Shown here piece after piece: positions 25,930 through 35,895 of a stretch of 64,000 nt of DNA. Source of the stretch: an uncultured Bacteroidales bacterium (GTDB taxonomy: Bacteria; Bacteroidota; Bacteroidia; Bacteroidales; CAIXZF01); assembly GCA_903923925.1 (NCBI GenBank), contig CAIXZF010000072.1, positions 89,363 to 153,362 of the forward strand, read 5' to 3'. Under the pieces are notes generated by a model. The model did not search any database. It was not told the DNA's origin and saw only the letters and a program-made list of their open reading frames with translations. How positions within the stretch are numbered: position 1 is the stretch's first letter; every line of letters starts with the position of its first letter. Both the position numbers and the translations under genes were made by a program.

Positions 25930-28900
25930 TCAGTTTACCATAAACCTCTTGTTTATGCTTTGTTTTTTACCGTCAACATTCAGGTAATAAATTCCGGTAG
26001 CGGCTTTGCCCAAATCAATTTTCAGATCCAGCCTTCCGTTTACATTTAACTGCTTGTTTTCATAAACAAGCATTCCCAGTGTATTTACAACCTTGATGTT
26101 CAAAATATCATCAGATATGGTGTTGATGCTCAAGGTAAAGATTCCACTATTTGGATTTGGATATATCTCGTAGCTATTACTGCTTGATTGCTCATTAATT
26201 CCTGCACAAGGATCAACATAAATTGTAGCAGTAGCATTATTTGTGCAAGCACCAGCATTAAAGGTATAGGTAACAGCTGTAGTTCCAACGCCTGCAACAG
26301 TGGGGTTAAAAATGTTATTGCTGATTCCAGTTCCACTGTATGTTCCGCCAACTGGTGTGCCTCCGGATAAGGTGTATCCAGCCCATGTTAAACACGCAGG
26401 AGTGAGCGTTGGAAGGCTTACATTCGGTATCTGGTTAACTGTAATTGTTACAGTTGACGTTGCAGGAACCAAACTACTGTCTTTTACTGTAACAGAATAT
26501 GTTGTAGTAGCAGAAGGATTTGCAAAAGGATTTGCGATATTGGTAAAGTTCAAGCCTGTTGCTGGTGTCCATAAATACGTATATGGAGGAGTACCACCAG
26601 TAACTGTTGCATTAAGTTGTGTAGTTGTTCCAATACAAATTGAATTCGACATTGCCGTTGCTACAGCAGATAAAGGCTGTGTACCAATTGAAACAGGAGG
26701 GAAGAGAATATAGTCAACCCATGCACAATCACTTCCACCGATCTGGCTGCCATCTTTCATATACCTCCATTTAAAAGTATGTGAACCTGCCGGAACCTGG
26801 TAAACAACTCTGCCCCAGCTAACAGTGCCTGCCCATGAACCAACTTTGGTTGCATCAATATAAAACTCAAGGTAATCATAACCGCTTTCAGATGAAACCT
26901 TGCGATAAAAAGAGATAGAGTCGTTCATTAAAACATTCATTGAAATGTGGAAGTCATTCCAGCCACTGTTCGGAATAGCACCTGATTTTGCACAATATAT
27001 GCCCTCATACGGTCCTGCATTCGAAATTATCCAATCATTGGATCCAGTGCTTGTTGAATGCGATTTCTGCCAGTCGAATTTCAGGAAGTTCCCTGTTTCC
27101 CAGTCTTCAGAAACAAGTCCGATAGTTTGGAAGAATACCTTATTCGCTGAATAATTACCTGCAACAGCATCATAGGTAAACATTACATTGTTCCCAATAT
27201 TCGCTAAAGGGGAAACTTCAACATTAAATGTAGCAGAAACTGTTGACCCTGTGGAAATGGTGTTAAGACCTATCGGACTGTTTGTAATTGTAACCAATGG
27301 ATCAGTTGTTACCAGGGTGGCTAAAACATTTACAGCATCGCAATTTCCATTATTTTTGGTCTGCAATGTTATTGTTGCTGTTTCGCCAGGATCCAGACGA
27401 CCGTTATTGTTACCTGTTGGATCGAGAATGGTAACAGCACCAACAGCTAATGCTGGAGCATTTAACAGGAGATTGAAACTACTTGTCCAAACCACAGTAC
27501 CATTTGTAGCAGAAACTGTAAAATGTGCAAAATGGCCATCTTCAACATTATCTGCCACTGTTAATGCGAATCCGTTTGCAACAGAAACAATTGCATTAGC
27601 AGCAATATCTCCATAATTTTCCGTTGCATCTGTAATTGTAACATTTGCATCGGTGCTTTGTATTGTTACAACAACATTACTGGCAAGAGCAATTCCTACA
27701 TTTTTCAGATCAATAGTCAGGTTGATATTTTCGCCATAATCGGCTTTGCTATTGTTATTTCCTGTGGGATCATTAACTGCAACAGCATTTTTGATTACAT
27801 AAGGACCGGCAGGTGGTATAACCTGTACATCTCCCTCGTAACGTAAGTAATTCTGCAAAGTAACAACTACATGGATATAATCAGGAGGCAGTTGGTTACC
27901 AGGAATAGTAATAGTGGTTGGTACTCCAACTCCAAGCCCGGTTCCAGTGCCAAGAATTTGTCCGTTTAATGAAAGGCAAATAAGTGCTCCGAGATTTGCG
28001 GAAACATCGAAACTTGTTACACCGGTAAATATTACCGGAGCATGAGCAACTGTAAGAGATTGAGGTACCTCTGAATAAACATTTAAGAATGCATCTCCAT
28101 GATGGTGGAAAAGATTGTATGTAACTTCCTTATTTGTTGTATTGTATGGCCATGAAGATTGCTCCAGGAAGAATTTTCCTGCGGCATTTCCAAAAGCAGG
28201 AAGGATTCCTCTTTCTGCGGGAGTTGAGCCATAGGCAGGCATAAAGTCGGGCCACAGATTGTCGTAAACGCCCCAGATATAAGCATCATTCACAAAAGAA
28301 TAACTTACTTCGGAAGCTGCAATAAGTCCAAGTGCTCCGGAAGCATGTCCGTTAGCAGTATGTCTGTGGAATTTCTCTGCAAAAACTTCACTGCTATAAT
28401 TATATTTTCCTGTAAGACAGTTAACAGACATTATGAAGCTAAGGTCTGTATTGGTTAAGCCATCAATGTCAGAACTAACATAGGATGGTTCGCCCCAACC
28501 GGTTTCCATACCATGATCGCGGTGTTGAAGCATAAAAGAACCGGCATTGATAGCAGTGTTGATCTGGGCAGCATTTCCGCCGGTCCAGTTGCTTAATCCC
28601 TGAGGCGTGGTAGGTATATAATTTAATCCTGTTGGACCGAAATAGCTTACTACTGTTGAAGTATTTGTTGCTGTTGACCATGGATCAACAGCTGGATTTC
28701 CTATATAAACAGCATTGATCCTTACAGGGGTTTTGCCAAGGTGATTCGCCCAGAATCCACCGATTACTTCAGAACAAAGCTGGAACCAGCGTTCTGTCTG
28801 CCAGCCGAGTGCAGAAATAGGATGGGAGTAAAAGTATGGTGATGTAGGAGGATTTTTCTCATAATTCATGAATTTATGAATCATAACCTCTAGCTGAGTT

Positions 28901-30000
28901 TCATTCTGTGCTGTAATTCTTGCCATTACAATATCAGGCATACTGTTACCATCAACATCTCCGTAAATATTATCTGACACGCAATAGGCATCCCAGATAG
29001 GAGAAGTAATAGTATTGCTGGCATTTGTGCCATAATCACCTAAAATAAGAATAGCAACCGGTGGGATAGACCAGGTAGCATAGGCATTATTGATGTAGTT
29101 TTCAATTATTAATTCAGTATTTCCACCAATATCAGCTAAAGTCTTCTTGCCGGTTATAATCCCCTGACGGGTTCTGAATTTGATGATGGTATCAGCCCAT
29201 GCCTGAAAAATTGGATCATTAGGAGTAATAATCAGGTACTCAAATCCTACATCTTCCGTGTTAACGGTAGTTTTATTGTAATTTACTGTTGGTAACACCT
29301 GAGGATTTAAAAGCAAATCTTCAAGAAGAGGATCAAACCAACGGCTTCTTAAACGGGTTTCACCATAGGTTCCATTGCCACCATTAAGAGTAATGCGCAC
29401 ACGGATATCTTTGTAAACAATAAGGTCTTTTGTAACGGGATTGTACTGAAAAGGTGTAAATCCAAGCATCACCATATCTACTCCACGAATTTGAGTAGGT
29501 TTCGACATGCTCACTGCTGATTTGGGATATAAGGCGTTCTCGCCATAGATACTCATGTCTTTGTGGTATTCCAGGCCGTCTTCAGTTTCTTTGGGTATAG
29601 TAAAAGCAGGTCCAACTTCAACATTATGAATAACTTCTGACCTGCTGTCGATAATTTCAAGTGTTGCTTCTGCTCCTTCAGGAATTGCAATATACCTGCC
29701 AGTACCGGCAATATTGGGAGCTCCGGCATTGTTTGGCAGAAAAACGCCTGGTAATCCAATTGTTTTCATGGTCTTCCCTTCAAATTGCATATCCTCCATG
29801 TAAAATTCATCAACTGAAAATGTCAGCTGAATCATAGAAGTATTTTGCTGCTCAATATTGAACCCTCTTGGACCCCAGTTTCCAGAGTATTTTATTATCT
29901 GTTGCTGAGCAAACAAACTGTTCGAAACGCCGAAAAGGCAGAGAACAAGAACAGCATACAGGGATCCTGTAATTAGCGAAAAGCGTAGACCTTGCTTCAT
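25930..30000 (-). CDS. Gingipain-like C25 cysteine peptidase, T9SS cargo (copy 1)
   Basis: A 1356-residue secreted endopeptidase of family C25. Signal peptide 1-31 (ending LFAQ) is followed by a propeptide/N-terminal region. The catalytic domain has H496 in H-R-D-H-G and C528 in S-V-N-C-L-T-G, and an Ig-like segment follows. Next come two CARDB-like repeats with D-P-T-G-N-N-N turns (about 740-960) and a cleaved-adhesin/MAM-like domain with E-D-W-E-T-G-N and C-A-W-V-D-Y. PKD/Ig-like repeats lead to a T9SS sorting domain (I-Y-P-N-P-N-S-G). It should be exported by T9SS and anchored on or released from the surface. Copy 2 at 49052 is closely similar over the first 700 residues. Specificity (Arg or Lys) cannot be read safely. 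Confidence 0.92.
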   Translation of the reverse strand: MKQGLRFSLITGSLYAVLVLCLFGVSNSLFAQQQIIKYSGNWGPRGFNIEQQNTSMIQLTFSVDEFYMEDMQFEGKTMKTIGLPGVFLPNNAGAPNIAGTGRYIAIPEGAEATLEIIDSRSEVIHNVEVGPAFTIPKETEDGLEYHKDMSIYGENALYPKSAVSMSKPTQIRGVDMVMLGFTPFQYNPVTKDLIVYKDIRVRITLNGGNGTYGETRLRSRWFDPLLEDLLLNPQVLPTVNYNKTTVNTEDVGFEYLIITPNDPIFQAWADTIIKFRTRQGIITGKKTLADIGGNTELIIENYINNAYATWSIPPVAILILGDYGTNASNTITSPIWDAYCVSDNIYGDVDGNSMPDIVMARITAQNETQLEVMIHKFMNYEKNPPTSPYFYSHPISALGWQTERWFQLCSEVIGGFWANHLGKTPVRINAVYIGNPAVDPWSTATNTSTVVSYFGPTGLNYIPTTPQGLSNWTGGNAAQINTAINAGSFMLQHRDHGMETGWGEPSYVSSDIDGLTNTDLSFIMSVNCLTGKYNYSSEVFAEKFHRHTANGHASGALGLIAASEVSYSFVNDAYIWGVYDNLWPDFMPAYGSTPAERGILPAFGNAAGKFFLEQSSWPYNTTNKEVTYNLFHHHGDAFLNVYSEVPQSLTVAHAPVIFTGVTSFDVSANLGALICLSLNGQILGTGTGLGVGVPTTITIPGNQLPPDYIHVVVTLQNYLRYEGDVQVIPPAGPYVIKNAVAVNDPTGNNNSKADYGENINLTIDLKNVGIALASNVVVTIQSTDANVTITDATENYGDIAANAIVSVANGFALTVADNVEDGHFAHFTVSATNGTVVWTSSFNLLLNAPALAVGAVTILDPTGNNNGRLDPGETATITLQTKNNGNCDAVNVLATLVTTDPLVTITNSPIGLNTISTGSTVSATFNVEVSPLANIGNNVMFTYDAVAGNYSANKVFFQTIGLVSEDWETGNFLKFDWQKSHSTSTGSNDWIISNAGPYEGIYCAKSGAIPNSGWNDFHISMNVLMNDSISFYRKVSSESGYDYLEFYIDATKVGSWAGTVSWGRVVYQVPAGSHTFKWRYMKDGSQIGGSDCAWVDYILFPPVSIGTQPLSAVATAMSNSICIGTTTQLNATVTGGTPPYTYLWTPATGLNFTNIANPFANPSATTTYSVTVKDSSLVPATSTVTITVNQIPNVSLPTLTPACLTWAGYTLSGGTPVGGTYSGTGISNNIFNPTVAGVGTTAVTYTFNAGACTNNATATIYVDPCAGINEQSSSNSYEIYPNPNSGIFTLSINTISDDILNIKVVNTLGMLVYENKQLNVNGRLDLKIDLGKAATGIYYLNVDGKKQSINKRFMVN

Positions 30001-30031
30001 ATTAGATTTAAATTAAGTGAGTTAAACTACA

Positions 30032-30039
30032 CAAAGATA
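30032..30039 (-). promoter_or_regulatory. Candidate -7 box for C25 copy 1
   Basis: Minus-strand TATCTTTG fits TAnnTTTG exactly and lies 31 bases upstream of the C25 start codon. No clear -33 TTTG was found. Confidence 0.5.
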
Positions 30040-30154
30040 AGAAAATATTTTAAAAAGATTTGTCTGTACTCATATAACAAAAGCAAATTGAAATAAACCT
30101 CAATATTGTCACACAAAAAAAAATTATATCTTTATATCGTTCTAGTATATTTTT

Positions 30155-30913
30155 ATGATTACTTCAGTTATTATTGATGATGAACCTATGGCCAGGGAAA
30201 CGCTTAAGAAAATGGTGGAACGCTATTTCTCTGATACGCTAACTGTAATAACCGCTGTAGATTCTGTGAAAGAAGGTGTATTTGCGATTTATCAACATCG
30301 TCCCGAACTTGTTTTTCTCGATATTGAAATGCCTGTTGAGAATGGTTTTCAGCTTTTTAAGTATTTCCAGACCATTGATTTCGAGGTGATTTTTACTACT
30401 GCGTATAAAAATTATACAATTGAGGCTATTAAAGTTTCTGCTTTACATTACCTGCTCAAGCCAATTAACTTTATTGATCTTAAAGAAGCTTTAAATCTTT
30501 TTCAGAAGCGACAGCTAAACACCAATTCTAATGAAAGGATTGAGAAATTATTAAATACTCTTAATCCTGTCTCCGATTCTTACGGGAAGATTGCACTGCC
30601 CACTTTTGATGGCTTTCAGATGGAGAAGGTAAATCATATTTTATATTGTGAAGCTGATCAGAACTACACAAAGATTTTTACTATTCGTGGTGATGTTGTC
30701 CTGATTTCAAAATCATTAGGGTTTATTGAAGAACAATTACCGGTAGAGCTATTTTTCAGAGTGCATAAATCACACCTTGTGAATATGAATTTTGTGCGTA
30801 CGTACAGTAAAGCTGGCGGTCACCATGTTATTCTGGAAAATGGAAAACGAATAGATGTGGCATCACGCCGTAACGAAGAATTTGTAAAGGCTTTGACAGG
30901 AAAAGGGCAATAA
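30155..30913 (+). CDS. LytTR-type response regulator
   Basis: The 252-residue protein has a receiver domain (D8, D9 acidic pair; phosphoacceptor D56 in F-L-D-I-E-M-P; K in the L-L-K-P-I motif) and a C-terminal LytTR DNA-binding domain (from about 145; Y-C-E-A-D-Q-N-Y-T and F-F-R-V-H-K-S-H-L-V-N). It is the likely partner of the sensor kinase that begins 60 bases downstream, as LytTR regulators pair with LytS-type histidine kinases. The gene is divergent from C25 copy 1, 154 bases away, so the pair may regulate that peptidase. This last point is inference. Confidence 0.92.
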   Translation: MITSVIIDDEPMARETLKKMVERYFSDTLTVITAVDSVKEGVFAIYQHRPELVFLDIEMPVENGFQLFKYFQTIDFEVIFTTAYKNYTIEAIKVSALHYLLKPINFIDLKEALNLFQKRQLNTNSNERIEKLLNTLNPVSDSYGKIALPTFDGFQMEKVNHILYCEADQNYTKIFTIRGDVVLISKSLGFIEEQLPVELFFRVHKSHLVNMNFVRTYSKAGGHHVILENGKRIDVASRRNEEFVKALTGKGQ

Positions 30914-30973
30914 AATCAAGTTTTTTACTATAGGAAATGCTCATTGAACTTTATTATTGAAAAATCTGATGGG

Positions 30974-33900
30974 ATGAGACTATACAGAAATTTTGTGCTA
31001 TTTATTTTAGGTACACTGGTTTCTCTTTATGCCTCGTCGCATACAGTTCCTGCATATACCCGGAATCACCCATTGTCATCGCGCAACCTTACAATGAAGG
31101 ATGGGTTGCCGTCTAATAGTATACGGGCAATTTTCAAAGATTCCAGAGGACTAATATGGATTGGTACAGATGCCGGTGTATGTAGTTACAATGGCAGGAA
31201 ATTTACAATCTATTCTACTTCTGATGGTTTAGCTGGTGACAATGTTTGGTCGATTACCGAAGATGATAAAGGATACTTATGGTTTGGATGCCATGGCGGC
31301 GGAGTCAGCAGGTTCGACGGAGTAAATTTTTTAACAATAAATTCCGGAAACGGACTTATTAACGACTGGGTGCGGGTTGTGTTTTATTCTAAGCGCTTTC
31401 ATTGTTTAATGGTTGGTACTGAAAAAGGTGTCACCGTTATTAAAAATGATACTGTTGTAAAACCGGTAAAACCATGGCCTGTGAAAAGGGAATCCATTGT
31501 AATTACTAGTTTTCTTGAATCCCAAAACTTTATTTATGTTACTGGTTACGGATTACCACTTGTAAAATATTATCCCGGAAGTGCAGTTTTTATGCAGGCT
31601 CAGGGGAATGATGGATTCAATGTTAACTCCTCTTGTGCTTCATTTGCAACTTCCAGCAAGGACACAATCTTTGGATATCACAGAGCTGGTATAGTACTTA
31701 AAAGAGGGAAGGAAATTCTATACGATACGCTGAATTTTGCACAGGTATTCGGTATAGCTGAAGACAACAGTAAAAATATATGGATTGCTGCGTGGTCATA
31801 CTATATCACTCAACCAGGAGGATTATTCAGGTTTGATGGTAAAACATCGGTGGATTATAGTGCCTTTTTAGGGATTAATGACCAGGAAGTATGGACTGTT
31901 TATTTTGATCAGAGTCAGAAAATTCTCTGGGTTGGTACTCTGAATGAGGGATTGTTTCTTGCTTTGCCAGAAGTAATTCAAGCATGGACTTCTGAAGACT
32001 TCGGATTAAAAAAGTTAAATGTAAACAACGTTTACTGCGATAAAGCTGATAATGTCTGGATTGGTCTAAATGATAATCTGATAAGAATTAATAAAGAGAT
32101 GAAGAATTTCCGGCTTGATACAGCCGATTTTTCCCGTAAACTTTTTGCAAAAATGCAGAAAGATTTAGAAAGGATGAATATTCCTTTCGACAACGAGCGT
32201 AAAAAATATTTGAGAAGAAGCTCACCTCAGTATGATCATATTTTTACGGATTCTAAGGGTAATCTATGGGTAGGGTACAGTTTTGGTTCATTTATTTATA
32301 ATCCTCAAACAGAAGATATACAATTTATTAACACATTTGCTGATGCAAGTTTAAGGATAAGTCGCAAGGATACAATGTATTGTGGAGGTTGGAATGGATT
32401 TGCAGTTTTCTCGGATATCTATAACCGCTTGGACTTAATAGACCTTGGAAAATATGCTCTTGGAAAATATCCGAAAGGGAATATCGGCAAAATAATACAG
32501 CATGGAGATGAAATCTGGATGGCTTCGTGGACAGATGGGATATACAGGGCAAGAGGTCTGAATTTTACCAATATGAGCTGTGAAAACGGAGAATTGTACT
32601 TTAATATAAAAGATTTCTGTTTTGACAGCCAAGGTCATCTCATTGCAGGAGATAATAAAGGTACAATTTCTATTTATAATGTAATTGGGGATAAACTTAG
32701 ACTTATAAGCTCAATTACGGATAAAAACGGATTAAAGGGAAACAGCATAAACTGGCTTCTTTATGACGGGAAACAAAATCTTTGGGCAGGAACAAATACA
32801 GGTTTAAATTGTATTGATCTGGATAAATTATTAAATAAAAAGGAATATAAAATTAAATATTTTAATTCTGACGAAGGGTATACCGTTTTTTCCTCAAAAA
32901 ATGCAGCTTTCGACAGCAAGGGAAATATCTGGGCCGGGGGTAAAGAAGGACTGTTAAAGATTTCTCCTGATCAGATTACCCTGAATCTTCCGCTCCAAAA
33001 TAGAATTCTATTTAAGGAACTGGAAATTAATGGTATTCCCTATCATTTGAGAAGCGATAATAGTAAAGTTTTTAGCGATCTTCCTTTTGAAAATTTTGAA
33101 TTAAACAGTAATGATAATCATCTGAACTTTATTTTCGAAATTTATAATTATCGCAATCCTGAAAAAGACCTGTTCAGGTATAAACTTGAAGGATATTATG
33201 AGGATTGGAGCGCATGGACGAATGCACGTAACGTTTATTATACCAATTTACCTCCCGGAGAATATTGCTTTAAAGTTGAGTCCTATAACTACAATACCGG
33301 AATATCTTCTATTCCGCTGGAAATTCCTTTCCGGATTGTTGCTCCTTTATGGAGGCGGTGGTATTTTATCCTTGTCATTTTATCAGGCATATTAATACCG
33401 TCATTTTTTATTGTTAAGGCCAGGATAAAGCGAATTCAAATAGTTGAAAGTGAAAAATCAGCAATTAGTTCTAAAATTGCCGATTTGGAACTCAATGCCC
33501 TTCAGGCCCAAATGAATCCGCATTTTATTTTTAATGCCATCAATGCAATACAGGCATATGTTCTGGATAATAAGGTAGACGAAGCACTTACATTTCTTTC
33601 TGATTTTGCCAGGGTTGTTCGTACAAGCCTTGAAAATGTTTCGAAGAAAACTATTACACTCGAAGAAGCATTAGAGTTTCTGGGTAGTTACCTGAATCTT
33701 GAGCAGATGCGCTTTCCTGATAAAATTAGATGGAGCATTCAATTGGCTGAAAATGTAAATCCGAGTATACTTCTTATTCCGCCAATGATCCTGCAACCCT
33801 ATGTTGAAAATGCAATTAAGCATGGAATAAGGCATAAAAAGGAGGGAGGCAAGATCTCTTTAAAGGTTGAGATACTCGACAACAGCAGGCTTCACCTCCA

Positions 33901-34132
33901 ATTGCAAGATGATGGTATTGGCAGGCTTAAATCCTCTGTTATCAATTTCAGGTTCAATCTTAGTGATGAGAGGGCTGAGCATAGTACTCATATAACTGAA
34001 AAGCGTTTACAATTACTTAATACGCCCGAAAATCCTAATCAATTTTTCGTTTCAATTTCAGATTTATATGATGAATTCGGCAAATCCAGCGGCACAAGAG
34101 TAGATATCTATCTTCCATTGAAAAAGCTTTAG
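30974..34132 (+). CDS. Reg_prop/Y_Y_Y sensor histidine kinase (LytS-type)
   Basis: A 1052-residue membrane sensor. Start ATG 30974 begins a signal peptide; a TTG at 30944 is less likely. The periplasmic part carries propeller repeats (D-S-R-G-L-I-W-I-G-T-D-A-G-V-C; D-D-K-G-Y-L-W-F-G) and a Y_Y_Y domain (Y-K-L-E-G-Y-Y-E-D-W). A transmembrane helix (W-R-R-W-Y-F-I-L-V-I-L) and short coiled coil come next. The His_kinase domain has H850 in Q-M-N-P-H-F-I-F-N-A-I-N and an ATP-binding N-box (Y-V-E-N-A-I-K-H-G). Unlike hybrid two-component systems of polysaccharide-utilisation loci, it has no receiver or AraC part; the regulator is the separate gene just upstream. Confidence 0.92.
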   Translation: MRLYRNFVLFILGTLVSLYASSHTVPAYTRNHPLSSRNLTMKDGLPSNSIRAIFKDSRGLIWIGTDAGVCSYNGRKFTIYSTSDGLAGDNVWSITEDDKGYLWFGCHGGGVSRFDGVNFLTINSGNGLINDWVRVVFYSKRFHCLMVGTEKGVTVIKNDTVVKPVKPWPVKRESIVITSFLESQNFIYVTGYGLPLVKYYPGSAVFMQAQGNDGFNVNSSCASFATSSKDTIFGYHRAGIVLKRGKEILYDTLNFAQVFGIAEDNSKNIWIAAWSYYITQPGGLFRFDGKTSVDYSAFLGINDQEVWTVYFDQSQKILWVGTLNEGLFLALPEVIQAWTSEDFGLKKLNVNNVYCDKADNVWIGLNDNLIRINKEMKNFRLDTADFSRKLFAKMQKDLERMNIPFDNERKKYLRRSSPQYDHIFTDSKGNLWVGYSFGSFIYNPQTEDIQFINTFADASLRISRKDTMYCGGWNGFAVFSDIYNRLDLIDLGKYALGKYPKGNIGKIIQHGDEIWMASWTDGIYRARGLNFTNMSCENGELYFNIKDFCFDSQGHLIAGDNKGTISIYNVIGDKLRLISSITDKNGLKGNSINWLLYDGKQNLWAGTNTGLNCIDLDKLLNKKEYKIKYFNSDEGYTVFSSKNAAFDSKGNIWAGGKEGLLKISPDQITLNLPLQNRILFKELEINGIPYHLRSDNSKVFSDLPFENFELNSNDNHLNFIFEIYNYRNPEKDLFRYKLEGYYEDWSAWTNARNVYYTNLPPGEYCFKVESYNYNTGISSIPLEIPFRIVAPLWRRWYFILVILSGILIPSFFIVKARIKRIQIVESEKSAISSKIADLELNALQAQMNPHFIFNAINAIQAYVLDNKVDEALTFLSDFARVVRTSLENVSKKTITLEEALEFLGSYLNLEQMRFPDKIRWSIQLAENVNPSILLIPPMILQPYVENAIKHGIRHKKEGGKISLKVEILDNSRLHLQLQDDGIGRLKSSVINFRFNLSDERAEHSTHITEKRLQLLNTPENPNQFFVSISDLYDEFGKSSGTRVDIYLPLKKL

Positions 34133-34471
34133 TTATCTGTACTGAGACGTTTATCAAAAGAAATAAAGCGTTTGTACATTAGTTTACTTCCTTTGTAATA
34201 GTCAGCCTATATTCGCATCACTTCATACGAAAAAAGAATGATAATGGATTCTCAGGGAATAATGCCTCCAAGGTTTGATAATTTTTTGTGGACTGCTGTT
34301 CTAACATGTTTATCTTCTCTGCTTTTGTATTTTGTTTTTGAATTATTTATCTGATTCCTGAAATATTCAAGAATACCTTTTGTTTATCATTTTATTTGAT
34401 ATATTTGTTGAGTTCTGAACATTCTCATTTACAAATGTGTTTACTTTGTAGAGTATTATACTTAGTACCTG
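34133..34471. other. Gap after the sensor kinase
   Basis: About 340 AT-rich bases. No gene, hairpin with T-run, or repeat was recognised apart from a candidate promoter box at 34400-34407. A short frame beginning near 34240 has no recognisable product. Confidence 0.5.
34400..34407 (+). promoter_or_regulatory. Candidate -7 box for the cohesin-like gene
   Basis: TATATTTG matches TAnnTTTG. A TTTG at 34379-34382 lies 17 bases upstream, slightly closer than the usual 19-21. The leader to the ATG at 34472 would be about 57 bases. Confidence 0.35.
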
Positions 34472-35038
34472 ATGTTAAAAAGAAGTAACGTTGGTTTAGT
34501 TGTTGGGTTTATCTTTATTCTGATGTTCTGCAGGTGCTCATTATTTGCACAAGGGATACCTGTAAACAAGGAAAGTTCAAATCAATCAGACTCCCGGTCT
34601 GGATCAGAGATTTCTGTGGTTCTTGAGGAAGACGATCAGGTAGTTGTAGACGTCAAAGGCATTTGTATAATACCCATTATGGCAGTGCAGAGACTTGAAT
34701 TAGGATCAATCTCACTAGTTATAGAATTCCCGGACGAAGTGCTCGATATACTTGATGTTACGAGTAAGATAAAAGGGAAAATGCTTTATACTATAGTCGA
34801 TGGAGTACTCAGGATTTCCTGGTACAGCCTTATTCCAATTAAAATTAAACCGGGTGATGAGCTAATCCGCCTGAAATGCAGGAATACGAATCTCAATCCA
34901 TTGAATAATACAAAAAAACATTCTACTCAAGATAAAGATTTAAATTTGAGAATCAGGCCAATAAGTATGATTAGTAACGGAAGGTCTGTTAACATGTCGA
35001 ATGTTGTGCTTACCTATCCCCGGATATCAGCAAAATAG
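34472..35038 (+). CDS. Small secreted cohesin-like protein
   Basis: This 188-residue protein has a signal peptide (ending LFAQ) and then one beta-rich domain. The core G-S-I-S-L-V-I-E-F-P-D-E-V-L-D-I-L-D-V-T is followed by K-G-K-M, G-V-L-R-I-S-W-Y-S and I-K-P-G-D-E-L-I-R-L-K. The same pattern occurs near the C-terminus of C25 copy 2 (residues about 1490-1590: G-A-L-S-V-F-L-K-Y-P then L-D-V-T, G-I-S-W-I-S, I-A-A-G-E-V-A-I-S-L-K). This pattern resembles cohesin/CBM-X2-type jelly-roll modules. There is no sorting domain. It may bind a dockerin-like partner at the surface; that is inference. Confidence 0.6.
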   Translation: MLKRSNVGLVVGFIFILMFCRCSLFAQGIPVNKESSNQSDSRSGSEISVVLEEDDQVVVDVKGICIIPIMAVQRLELGSISLVIEFPDEVLDILDVTSKIKGKMLYTIVDGVLRISWYSLIPIKIKPGDELIRLKCRNTNLNPLNNTKKHSTQDKDLNLRIRPISMISNGRSVNMSNVVLTYPRISAK

Positions 35039-35112
35039 GTTTGTTAAGGCTGAAGCTTCAGTTATTGATTCCATCAAAAATTTTCCGATATTTGCTATCT
35101 AAAACCAAATTC

Positions 35113-35892
35113 ATGTCAAGGATACATTTCCATCAGACAATATTCGGTCCTATTAACAGCCGTCGTCTTGGTATTTCGCTGGGAATTAACCTTCTGCCAA
35201 CTAATTACAAACTATGTACATTCAATTGCATTTATTGTGAATGCGGATGGACAGAAGTGGAGCCTGATACAGAGGTTAATTTTGTGCCAGCCACCGAGAT
35301 TGTTATTCAACTGGAAGAAAGGCTGAAAGAACTTAAAGAAGAGGGGGTTATACCTAATTCGCTTACACTTGCCGGAAATGGTGAACCAACTGTACATCCT
35401 GAATTTGGTGCTATTGTTGATGGAGCCATCGCTTTGCGTGATGTATATTTCCCCGATGCAAGAATAAGCGTTTTGTCAAATGCGTCAAAGCTTGAAGACC
35501 CGGCTGTATTGAAAGCATTGAAGAAAGTGGATTATAATATCCAGAAGATTGATGCGGGAACAGAACGTACCTTTCAGTTAATTAATCAACCTAAAGTTCC
35601 AATTACACTTCGTGAAGTTGTTGATAGTCTCAAACAATTCAAAGGGAATTTTGTAGTTCAAACTCTCTTTTTACGGAGAGAACTTGACGGGGTCAGGATT
35701 GATAATACTACCGAAGAAGAAATCACCTCCTGGCTTGCATTAATGAAAGAAATTCGTCCCCGCAGGGTTATGCTTTATTCTATTGAAAGAGAAACGCCCT
35801 TACGCGGAATTGAAAAAATCACAAAAAATGAACTGGCCAGAATTGCAGCAAGGGTAGAGAAAATGGGGATCTGTGCCGAATTTTTCGATTAA
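35113..35892 (+). CDS. Radical SAM protein (COG0731-like)
   Basis: The 259-residue protein binds a 4Fe-4S cluster through C35, C39 and C42 (C-T-F-N-C-I-Y-C), preceded by G-P-I-N-S-R-R-L-G-I-S-L-G-I-N. It continues with the SAM-binding motifs A-G-N-G-E-P-T and L-S-N-A-S. This matches the COG0731 Fe-S oxidoreductase group, whose eukaryotic relatives (TYW1) act in wybutosine synthesis. Substrate unknown. ATG 35113 is preferred because the homologous region begins there; the frame can be extended to a TTG at 35041 without added homology. The next gene starts 3 bases after its stop. Confidence 0.88.
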   Translation: MSRIHFHQTIFGPINSRRLGISLGINLLPTNYKLCTFNCIYCECGWTEVEPDTEVNFVPATEIVIQLEERLKELKEEGVIPNSLTLAGNGEPTVHPEFGAIVDGAIALRDVYFPDARISVLSNASKLEDPAVLKALKKVDYNIQKIDAGTERTFQLINQPKVPITLREVVDSLKQFKGNFVVQTLFLRRELDGVRIDNTTEEEITSWLALMKEIRPRRVMLYSIERETPLRGIEKITKNELARIAARVEKMGICAEFFD

Positions 35893-35895
35893 AGC

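Noticed and set aside
26300..27616. Two plus-strand frames (137 and 142 codons) inside C25 copy 1
   Set aside because: They are antisense to beta-rich repeats of the peptidase; valine/threonine-rich shadows with no start context or homology.
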